Below are positions 6,227 through 11,965 of a stretch of DNA of 11,965 nt, piece after piece. Origin of the DNA: an uncultured Lachnospiraceae bacterium (GTDB taxonomy: Bacteria > Bacillota > Clostridia > Lachnospirales > Lachnospiraceae); contig CAUCOL010000014.1 in the NCBI GenBank assembly GCA_958444395.1, positions 1 to 11,965 of the forward strand, given 5' to 3'. The notes beneath the pieces are model-generated. The model saw only the letters and a program-made list of their open reading frames with translations, was not told where the DNA came from and did not search any database. Position 1 is the first letter of the stretch, and the number at the start of each line of letters is the position of its first letter. The translations under genes and the position numbers were made by a program.

Positions 6227-7843
6227 TTACTGCGCGCGGCTGCGATATTCACGGGCTGTACAGCCCTGTGTTTTCTTGAACATAAAACTGAAATAGTGTG
6301 GATCCTTATAGCCAATTTCGTATGCGATCTCCGAACTCTTTTTGTTCGTAGTCATCAACAGCTCCTTCGCTTTCTTCATACGGATTCCCGTCAGATATTC
6401 GATAAATGTCTGCCCCATCTCCTGACTGAATACGGAGCTGAAATGATTCGGACTGACATTGACCTGCGCCGCCACAGTGTTCAGTGAAATCTCCTCCCGG
6501 TTGTAGTTCTCATCAATAAATGCTTTTGCCTTCTGCAGAATGGTGCTGTACCGTTTCTGGGTCACGTTATCCCGCAGCCGGATCACTGCACCCAACACCT
6601 TTCCAAAGTATTCTTCCACCTTCTCCAGCGTACAATATTTCTTGATGACCTCATTAATATCACCATATTCTTCTGTAATATCCTCGATCTTGTATCCAAT
6701 TTCTTCCAGAAAGGATACAATACAGAAATAAATATCCATCATAACATACTGCAGAAAGATCAGCGAGCGGGAATTCTGCCTTCCTAGATTATCAAAATAT
6801 TCCTGAAGAAAATGTGGCACCTCATCGACGGCACCACTGCGCAGGAAGTTCTGCACTACGCTTCGATCCATCTGCTTGATATTCAGTTCCTGCAGATCCA
6901 TCGCCTGTTCTTCCTGGGTATTCATATTGGAGGCATAGATGATCTGGTTCATCTGCGTCATATAACGGTAAGAAAATGCCTTATTGGCATCATTATAAGA
7001 ATCTCCCAGCTCACGAAGACGCTTGACACAGCTGCCCACACCGATAAAATACTGCATGCCCTGAAACTTCTGCAGGATCTGCACCAGCTGCTCCAGGCTG
7101 TCTGATATCTTCTGCGTCATCTGCTCCGGTGTATCTGCCATCGCCAAGATCGCTACACCTTCTGTTCCACGGTCAAAGGTATACCATCCGGGGATCTTCG
7201 CAAAACAGTCCTGTACCTGTTCCATTAACTGATTCTGTTCTTCCGAATACATCTGGCTGTTGCCACCGGTGATATCCATATAGCACAGTATGATCTGATA
7301 CCACGGTGCAGACAATTCCATATCAAGCGATTTTCCTTTTTCCAAGATCTCTGTCATCGGCAGGCGATTCGTGATCAGCTGACGGAAGAAACGCTGTTGA
7401 TCCAGCTGCTGCCGTTCCTGCTTCGCCTGCTGCGACAGCTCGCTGTATTGATCGGACTGCTGCTGTTTGCTGCGTATCTCCTCTGCCACTTTCCGGATGG
7501 TCTCCAGAAGTTTCTGTGGACTGATCGGCTTTAACAGATACTCTGTCACATTCAGACGGACTGCTTTCTGCGCATAGGAGAAATCATCATATCCGCTCAG
7601 TATGATGACCTTCATATCCGGCAGTTCCTTACGAACCAGCTCGCACAGCTCCAGACCATCCATAAACGGCATCTTTATGTCTGTGATCAAAATATCCGGC
7701 TTCTCCTTCAGGATCATCGGATATGCCAGCTCGCCATCGCTCGCTTCACCGGCAAACAAAATCCCCTCCTGCTGCCAGTCTATGTTGTTCTTTATGCCGT
7801 CACGCATAATAATTTCATCTTCTACCAAAAACAGTTTTATCAC
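6227..7843 (-). CDS. Response regulator, REC plus AraC-type DNA-binding domain (YesN-like)
   Basis: A 538-residue transcription regulator, probable partner of the kinase encoded just upstream. The receiver domain covers about residues 1-122: acidic pair E8-D9, phospho-acceptor D55 in ITDIKMP, S83 and K105 in LLKP. A Q-rich probable coiled coil follows (about 120-150). The middle part (about 155-310) has IGVGS...LGDSYNDANKAFSYRY, resembling the degenerate GGDEF-like module seen in long YesN regulators. The C-terminal AraC domain (about 432-538) shows two helix-turn-helix units, SLNTVAAQVNVSPNHFSSVF and SSEIAYEIGYKDPHYFSFMF. The start is taken as GTG at 7843 (VIKLFLVEDE) because the receiver fold begins there. 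AAAGG lies about 12 nt upstream, which is rather far. An in-frame TTG at 7966 would add 41 residues without homology. Targets are unknown; family members often control carbohydrate uptake. Confidence 0.93.
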   Translation of the reverse strand: MIKLFLVEDEIIMRDGIKNNIDWQQEGILFAGEASDGELAYPMILKEKPDILITDIKMPFMDGLELCELVRKELPDMKVIILSGYDDFSYAQKAVRLNVTEYLLKPISPQKLLETIRKVAEEIRSKQQQSDQYSELSQQAKQERQQLDQQRFFRQLITNRLPMTEILEKGKSLDMELSAPWYQIILCYMDITGGNSQMYSEEQNQLMEQVQDCFAKIPGWYTFDRGTEGVAILAMADTPEQMTQKISDSLEQLVQILQKFQGMQYFIGVGSCVKRLRELGDSYNDANKAFSYRYMTQMNQIIYASNMNTQEEQAMDLQELNIKQMDRSVVQNFLRSGAVDEVPHFLQEYFDNLGRQNSRSLIFLQYVMMDIYFCIVSFLEEIGYKIEDITEEYGDINEVIKKYCTLEKVEEYFGKVLGAVIRLRDNVTQKRYSTILQKAKAFIDENYNREEISLNTVAAQVNVSPNHFSSVFSQEMGQTFIEYLTGIRMKKAKELLMTTNKKSSEIAYEIGYKDPHYFSFMFKKTQGCTAREYRSRAQ

Positions 7844-7892
7844 GTTATTACCATACCTTTCCCATTCCCGATGAATGGCATTTTCCCGTATT

Positions 7893-7950
7893 GACCACCT
7901 GATGCAGACACCGTAACAGCTCCGGGCTTTTCTCTCATGGACCACCTGAT
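7893..7950 (-). repeat. Direct repeat in the kinase-regulator gap
   Basis: ATCAGGTGGTC (minus strand) occurs twice, at 7940-7950 and 7893-7903, 47 bases apart, inside the 116-base gap between the kinase stop and the regulator start. A small perfect hairpin (CCATTC/GAATGG, 7862-7878) lies between the second copy and the regulator start. The repeat could be a regulator binding site or the trace of a small duplication. The sequence alone does not decide. Confidence 0.45.
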
Positions 7951-7959
7951 ACCGGCATC

Positions 7960-9483
7960 TTAGCAATCTCCGACATTTCCTTCATGGATTGCCTGGCGCA
8001 GCGCATTGCCTGCCCGAAAATCCGAGAAATCCTCCGCCCGGTCCTTCGGCAGATGCACCTCGATCGTTGTGCCTTCCCGGTACACACTGTAAAATTCTAA
8101 CTGGAACGCATCTCCAAATTTTAACCGCAGACGTTCATTGACATTAAATAAACCATAGAAATCCTTTTTCTCCTGCGGATGACGCAGCCCCTCTTTAATC
8201 TGGTGCAGTCGTTCCCTCGTCATACCGATTCCATTGTCATGCACCAGGATCACGACATCCTGCTGGGTACTGTAACCGCTGACACGGATGCAGCCCTTTC
8301 CGCGTTTATTCTTGATTCCATGATACAATGCATTCTCCACCAATGGCTGCAGGGTGATCTTCGGGATCATATATCCCTGCAGTTCTTCCGGTACATCAAT
8401 CTCATAATCCAGAATATCCTGATAACGCACCTGCTGGATCTCCAGATAGCTGGTAATGTGCAGTAGCTCCTCCTTGACCGTTGCTACATCATTTCCCTGA
8501 TTCAGGGACACACGGAAGAAATCTGACAAGGACTCTACCATATGTACCACCTCGCTCTGCTTCCCTGCCTCGGCAAGCCACACGATCGTGTCCAGTGTAT
8601 TATACAGAAAATGTGGATTGATCTGCATCTGCAGGATCTCCAGCTGTGCTTCCCGCAGGTGGATCTGCTCCAGCTTTACCCTCTGGAACAGATGGTTGAT
8701 CTGGTCGATCATCTGATTGATCGAATCGCTTAACATTTTAATCTCTGCACCGGTCTGCAGCTCGGAATGCACTTCCAGATCACCATCTGCCACCTTCTTT
8801 GTCACATTCTGCAGATAATGGACAGGTTTTGTGATCGTACGGGCGATCGTAACAGACATCACCGCTCCGTATACCAGTGTAAAGATCGTAAGAATACAGC
8901 TGATAACGATCAAACGATCGGAGATATTGCTCATTTTCTGACGCACTCCTGCGATCGCCTTTGTTTCATTATGCAGGATATTCATCAGATTTTCCTGGAT
9001 CAGAGATGTGACCGTCATTACATCGTCTTCCCATATTTTCTGATTTTCATCGTATTTTCCGCCGATCGCGATATTATCCTCCAGTTCCTTTACATAGTCC
9101 CGCAGCTTTTTCAGATATTTTTTATTCTGATAGATCAGCTGACGCGACTGTGCACTTTCCTGCTGCAGATCAATGCTGTCCAGGATCTTCTCTGCCTCTT
9201 CCAGGCTGTCCATCGGATCACTGGCGGTAAAGTTCACATTTCCGGCGATCAAAAGATAGATATTATAGTCAAAATTTTCTTTAAAATCCAGACTAAAATC
9301 GCTGATAACCGATGTGTTAGCCACCAGACGTTTGTACTCTGTATTGTTATATGCTACGTACCCAAGCCAGATGCATACCACAACAATGATCGGTATAAAG
9401 GCACTGATGAAAGTCAGTATGATACGTGTCGATAATTTCAGATTCTGATATCGTTTGTTCCATCCGGATATATTTATATTCAT
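7960..9483 (-). CDS. Membrane sensor histidine kinase (YesM-like, HisKA-7TM-free LytS/YesM class)
   Basis: A 507-residue inner-membrane sensor kinase. TM1 is at about residues 21-46 and TM2 at about 190-215. They bracket a roughly 145-residue outside domain rich in predicted helix (E/K/Q-rich), with no cysteine pattern or recognisable ligand motif. A HAMP segment follows (about 216-268, TITKPVHYLQNV). The His_kinase signature QMQINPHFLYNTLD has the predicted phospho-acceptor H291. The ATPase domain shows the N-box LQPLVENALYHGI (N384), the G1 box HDNGIGM (415-421) and G2 GLFNVNERL (from 444). The start at 9483 is chosen because GAGGAG sits 4-5 nt upstream; a longer frame from 9525 is less likely. 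It is co-directional with the response regulator (116-base gap) and so a cognate pair. YesM-type kinases often sense sugars through binding-protein partners, but no such gene is present here. Confidence 0.94.
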   Translation of the reverse strand: MNINISGWNKRYQNLKLSTRIILTFISAFIPIIVVVCIWLGYVAYNNTEYKRLVANTSVISDFSLDFKENFDYNIYLLIAGNVNFTASDPMDSLEEAEKILDSIDLQQESAQSRQLIYQNKKYLKKLRDYVKELEDNIAIGGKYDENQKIWEDDVMTVTSLIQENLMNILHNETKAIAGVRQKMSNISDRLIVISCILTIFTLVYGAVMSVTIARTITKPVHYLQNVTKKVADGDLEVHSELQTGAEIKMLSDSINQMIDQINHLFQRVKLEQIHLREAQLEILQMQINPHFLYNTLDTIVWLAEAGKQSEVVHMVESLSDFFRVSLNQGNDVATVKEELLHITSYLEIQQVRYQDILDYEIDVPEELQGYMIPKITLQPLVENALYHGIKNKRGKGCIRVSGYSTQQDVVILVHDNGIGMTRERLHQIKEGLRHPQEKKDFYGLFNVNERLRLKFGDAFQLEFYSVYREGTTIEVHLPKDRAEDFSDFRAGNALRQAIHEGNVGDC

Positions 9484-9504
9484 GTTTCTCCTCATTTCTG
9501 AGTG

Positions 9505-9531
9505 GATAACCGGACATGCCGGCATGTTATC
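9505..9531. promoter_or_regulatory. Nested palindromes between kinase gene and divergent small gene (candidate operator)
   Basis: ACATGCCGGCATGT (9514-9527) is a perfect 14-bp palindrome. It overlaps a second inverted repeat, GATAAC (9505-9510) with GTTATC (9526-9531). It lies about 10 bases upstream of the kinase ribosome binding site and 5 bases from the -35 of the divergent promoter. A regulator site for either gene, or a 5' UTR hairpin of the kinase mRNA, would fit. No clear sigma-A promoter was found for the kinase itself. Confidence 0.45.
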
Positions 9532-9535
9532 TTCA

Positions 9536-9564
9536 TTGACGTTTTCTGCACATATGTGTATGAT
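9536..9564 (+). promoter_or_regulatory. Sigma-A type promoter for the DUF4250-like gene
   Basis: -35 TTGACG (9536-9541), a 17-nt spacer and -10 TATGAT (9559-9564) predict a start near 9571, about 32 nt before the ATG at 9603. The spacer contains the perfect palindrome CACATATGTG (9549-9558), which could be an operator overlapping RNA polymerase contacts. Confidence 0.75.
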
Positions 9565-9602
9565 ACTCCTAGAATCTCGGTCATAAAGAAAGGAGCGTTT
9601 CT

Positions 9603-9779
9603 ATGTCGATTCCAAAGGATCCGTTTATGCTGGTCAGCTGGTTAAACACACAGCTGCGTGATTTTTATCCGACGCTGGAGGAGCTTTGCCATGCTCTGCA
9701 GCTGGATGCACAGGAGATCTGTGATAAGATGGCTTCCATTGATTATCATTATAACGCAGATACCAACCAGTTTATCTGA
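9603..9779 (+). CDS. Small DUF4250-like protein (58 aa)
   Basis: The frame runs from ATG 9603 to TGA 9777-9779, with AAAGGAG seven bases upstream of the start and a good promoter at 9536-9564, so it is clearly a gene. The protein begins MSIPKDPFMLVSWLNTQLRD and continues through YPTLEELCHALQLDAQEIC to SIDYHYNADTNQFI. The PKDPxxLxSxxNxxLRD opening, the LEELC segment and the closing Y-x-x-x-x-N-Q-F fit the DUF4250 family of short clostridial proteins as I remember it. The fold looks like two or three helices with a short C-terminal tail. There is no signal peptide, no membrane segment and no metal motif. The function is unknown. It diverges from the kinase gene, which may indicate shared control. 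At 58 residues it is easily missed by length cut-offs. Confidence 0.88.
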   Translation: MSIPKDPFMLVSWLNTQLRDFYPTLEELCHALQLDAQEICDKMASIDYHYNADTNQFI

Positions 9780-9796
9780 CAGGATAAAATCTGGAA

Positions 9797-9852
9797 ATGG
9801 GCTGTCACACGGTATACTGAATCGTCCAGAACCAAATGGCAGCCCATAATAT
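9797..9852 (+). terminator. Possible terminator hairpin behind the DUF4250-like gene
   Basis: ATGGGCTG (9797-9804) pairs with CAGCCCAT (9840-9847), followed by the U-rich AATATTATTTAT. The 35-nt loop is long but can add inner pairs such as GGT/ACC. An alternative TCTGGA (9790-9795) / TCCAGA (9825-9830) pairing competes. The position between two convergent genes favours a termination role in one or both directions. The call is moderate because the loop is large and the tail imperfect. Confidence 0.4.
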
Positions 9853-9879
9853 TATTTATCTCTGTAATATTGATTCCGA

Positions 9880-10332
9880 TCAGGATGTGATCGTAGAACC
9901 ATCTGCGATCCTGGACACCCACATACTCATGCCCGGACCGTGATTTCCAAAGGGACGCGTATGAAATCCAAACTGTTCATAAAAGCTTTCTCTCTGGTAT
10001 GCCGCCATCAGACTGACCATGACAGTCTCTCCATCATGCACATCCTTCTTGATATATTCTAACAGCTGTTCGATCAGACTACTGCCGATATGATGTCCCT
10101 GACAATCCGGACGTACGATCACGTCTGTAATAAAATACGTATATCCGCCATCACTGACGATACGTGCCATACCAACCGGTTCGCCATCTTTCCATGCGAT
10201 CTTTTTATAAAATGAATTGCTCAGTGCCTTATGCGCACGGCTCTCTTTTACCTGTATCCATCCTACGGATTTACGCAGTGCATTATACTCCTCTACACTG
10301 ATCTGATCTGAATATATAATCTCCTGTTCCAC
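9880..10332 (-). CDS. GNAT-family N-acetyltransferase
   Basis: About 150 residues, the usual size for a single GNAT domain, which transfers an acetyl group from acetyl-CoA to an amine. The acetyl-CoA pyrophosphate loop is VRPDCQGHHIGSSLIEQ (a Q-x-x-x-x-G/S form of motif A), preceded by the strand YTYFITDVIV. The C-terminal YQRESFYEQFGFHTRPF matches motif B, where the Tyr after the AAYQRES segment is in the place of the usual general acid. The substrate cannot be told from the sequence. The GTG at 10332 is preferred because GAGAGGGAT lies about 6 nt upstream. ATG at 10353 or 10347 would add 7 or 5 residues but has poor ribosome binding sites. It follows the chemoreceptor gene by about 80 bases on the same strand with no terminator between, so co-transcription is plausible. 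Confidence 0.87.
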   Translation of the reverse strand: MEQEIIYSDQISVEEYNALRKSVGWIQVKESRAHKALSNSFYKKIAWKDGEPVGMARIVSDGGYTYFITDVIVRPDCQGHHIGSSLIEQLLEYIKKDVHDGETVMVSLMAAYQRESFYEQFGFHTRPFGNHGPGMSMWVSRIADGSTITS

Positions 10333-10412
10333 TTGTATCCCTCTCATCTTCATTCTGATCCATCCACCGCAGTGTCCAACTCATCAGAACTGTTTGCAGA
10401 TGGTTATTTCTG

Positions 10413-11965
10413 TCACGCTTCCTCTGCTTCCCGCTCTGCAGCAGTCTTAACATCCTCTTTAATCTGGTGAAGCACACCACCCTCCCGCACACGGAAGAAG
10501 GAAACATTCTCTTCCAGCGTACTGGATAACTGCTGCAGGGATTCAGCAGACTCTGCCAGCAGGTTCATCGTTGCATTCAACTCCTGCATAGAAGCGGTCG
10601 TCTCCTCTGTCGCAGCTGCATTTTCCTCAGAAAGTGCCGACAGATTTGAGATTACATCCTCTATCTTGGCGCGTGCCTCGTCGCAGGTATCTGTCTGTTG
10701 CTTGATCGTGCTTGCTGCATCGTTCGCACCATTGACACCTTTCTCCACGACCTTGAACTGCTCTTTCGTCTCATCCAGCTTCTGCTGCTGTACATCCATG
10801 ATTTCATTGACCTCATCCATCACTTCTACCATAGACTCGGAATCTCTCAGCAGTGCCTGTATAATATCAGCGATCGTCTTCGCTGACTCATTACTCTGCT
10901 CCGCCAGCTTCTGGATCTGACCTGCTACAACAGCAAATCCACGTCCCTGCTCTCCGGCTCTTGCTGCCTCGATCGATGCATTCAGTGACAGCAGATTTGT
11001 CTCTTCTGCGATCGATGTGATCAGATCAACTGCCGCACGGATCTTCTGTGCGGATTCATTCGTAGCATTTACCTGCACAGCTACTTTCTTCACTGCTTCA
11101 CGGCTCTGATCATTGGAATCACTTAATTCCTTTACGATCGCCATTGAGTTCTCACTCGCCTGCTGCATCCGGGCTGCCCCGTCATTCAGATCATCAACAT
11201 TATGTACGATCGTCTGGATCAGCTCTCCCATACGGTCAATCTCTTTTGATGCTGTCTCAATCTCTTCTGCCTGGGAGATCGCTCCCTTGGAGATCCCTTC
11301 GATCGCCTTGCTTACTTCGTTCGCTGTCTCACTCGACTGCGATGCCATATCGCTTAACTGAGTACCGGAAGACAAAAGCACTTTGGATGACTGCTTGATA
11401 TTGACTACTGCATCCTTTAACTGGTTCAGTAATACGGCAACCCCCTTCACCATATCTCCCAACTCGTCATGTCTGCGGGCAGCTTTCAGCTCGATCTCTG
11501 TCTCCAGATTACCATTGGACAGATCCATCACCGTCTTTTCCGCTGCTGCCACTCCTTTCAGGATACCGTTCAGAACGACCAGGATCAGTGCCGCTGCGAT
11601 CACGATGATAACGGTCTCCACAGCGATCACGGTCATGACCTTCTGACGAATATAGCTGTTGACTTTAGCACAGTCTTCGCCGGCAAACGTCATGCCCACG
11701 ATCGTACCACTGCTGTCCTTTAATGGCATATAGTATCCATAAAAATCCCTGTCACCGATGGAAATGTCATATCGCGAGATGTTCCCGCCATTCTGTACCA
11801 CTGCCGAAACGATTCCATCATCGACCGGTGTATCCAGCAGACGTTCCCCTGTCTTCTCATCCTTTAATGTCGTAGCAACTCGATCGCTTCCATAGAAAAG
11901 GGAAACTTCCATATCCGTTCCATCTACAAAGGAATCGATCACATCCATATTCTGTGTAATATTAT
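10413..11965 (-). CDS. Methyl-accepting chemotaxis protein, N-terminus beyond the window
   Basis: The minus-strand frame is open to the window end, giving about 516 residues. The ATG at 11948 is internal to the sensor domain, and the first membrane helix and start codon are missing. Visible order: an extracellular Cache-like region (for example [19 protein letters not shown], about residues 79-97 from that ATG), a membrane helix (about 112-135, [20 protein letters not shown]), a HAMP segment (about 136-190), then a long coiled coil. The signalling tip is [28 protein letters not shown] followed by GQIQKLAEQ, where many receptors have DEVRxLAE. Receptors of this type control the CheA kinase and are tuned by Glu/Gln methylation. 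No CheR-tethering pentapeptide is seen; the tail ends AEREAEEA. It implies a motile or formerly motile host. The ligand is unknown; the Cache fold suggests a small organic molecule. Confidence 0.95.
   Translation of the reverse strand, partial: NITQNMDVIDSFVDGTDMEVSLFYGSDRVATTLKDEKTGERLLDTPVDDGIVSAVVQNGGNISRYDISIGDRDFYGYYMPLKDSSGTIVGMTFAGEDCAKVNSYIRQKVMTVIAVETVIIVIAAALILVVLNGILKGVAAAEKTVMDLSNGNLETEIELKAARRHDELGDMVKGVAVLLNQLKDAVVNIKQSSKVLLSSGTQLSDMASQSSETANEVSKAIEGISKGAISQAEEIETASKEIDRMGELIQTIVHNVDDLNDGAARMQQASENSMAIVKELSDSNDQSREAVKKVAVQVNATNESAQKIRAAVDLITSIAEETNLLSLNASIEAARAGEQGRGFAVVAGQIQKLAEQSNESAKTIADIIQALLRDSESMVEVMDEVNEIMDVQQQKLDETKEQFKVVEKGVNGANDAASTIKQQTDTCDEARAKIEDVISNLSALSEENAAATEETTASMQELNATMNLLAESAESLQQLSSTLEENVSFFRVREGGVLHQIKEDVKTAAEREAEEA

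Noticed and set aside
7841..7855. Four-codon frame ATG GTA ATA ACG TGA overlapping the regulator GTG start
   Set aside because: Its only ribosome binding site candidate is one base from the ATG, so translation and coupling are unlikely.
7841..7966. Longer response regulator starting at TTG 7966, overlapping the kinase stop
   Set aside because: The added 41 residues are Arg-rich, have no homology to the receiver fold and are not preceded by a ribosome binding site.
8767..9435. 222-codon plus-strand open frame inside the kinase gene
   Set aside because: It is a shadow of the kinase coding sequence; the His/Asp/Ile-rich product has no recognisable family and no start signals.

Overview
The window reads as chromosomal DNA of a Clostridia member, most likely family Lachnospiraceae. 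This rests on the prs variant, a T-box-controlled ileS, a YesM/YesN-type two-component pair, a DUF4250-like small protein and a clostridial-style chemoreceptor. No tRNA, rRNA, insertion sequence, phage gene or CRISPR array was seen. Most of the region looks like core genome rather than an island.

Layout, left to right. (1) 1-678, plus strand: the C-terminal part of ribose-phosphate pyrophosphokinase (prs), cut by the window edge. (2) 679-1209: a hairpin-rich gap between the convergent prs and ileS genes, holding a strong plus-strand terminator, a 26-bp perfect palindrome and several other inverted repeats. (3) 1210-4841, minus strand: isoleucyl-tRNA synthetase of the MupA-like (type 2) lineage, preceded by a complete regulatory leader: a consensus promoter (4813-4841), a T-box riboswitch with a likely AUC specifier, and an intrinsic terminator. 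(4) 4881-6171, minus strand: a standalone murG-type glycosyltransferase with its own promoter and a 13-bp hairpin behind it. (5) 6227-9483, minus strand: a sensor histidine kinase (YesM-like) followed by its AraC-type response regulator (YesN-like), with no sugar transporter beside them in the window. (6) 9484-9602: a divergent control region with a good plus-strand promoter and two palindromes. It serves a 58-residue DUF4250-like gene (9603-9779, plus) on one side and presumably the kinase on the other. (7) 9880-11965, minus strand: a GNAT acetyltransferase and, upstream of it, a methyl-accepting chemotaxis protein whose N-terminus lies beyond the window.

Functional reading. prs (nucleotide precursor supply), ileS (translation) and murG (cell-wall lipid II) are housekeeping functions, each apparently transcribed on its own. 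The kinase and regulator form one signalling unit with unknown input and target. The chemoreceptor and acetyltransferase may share a transcript. I found no convincing undescribed multi-gene system. The points most worth a second look are the non-canonical antiterminator region of the ileS T-box, the inverted-repeat cluster behind prs, and the palindromes between the kinase and the small DUF4250-like gene.
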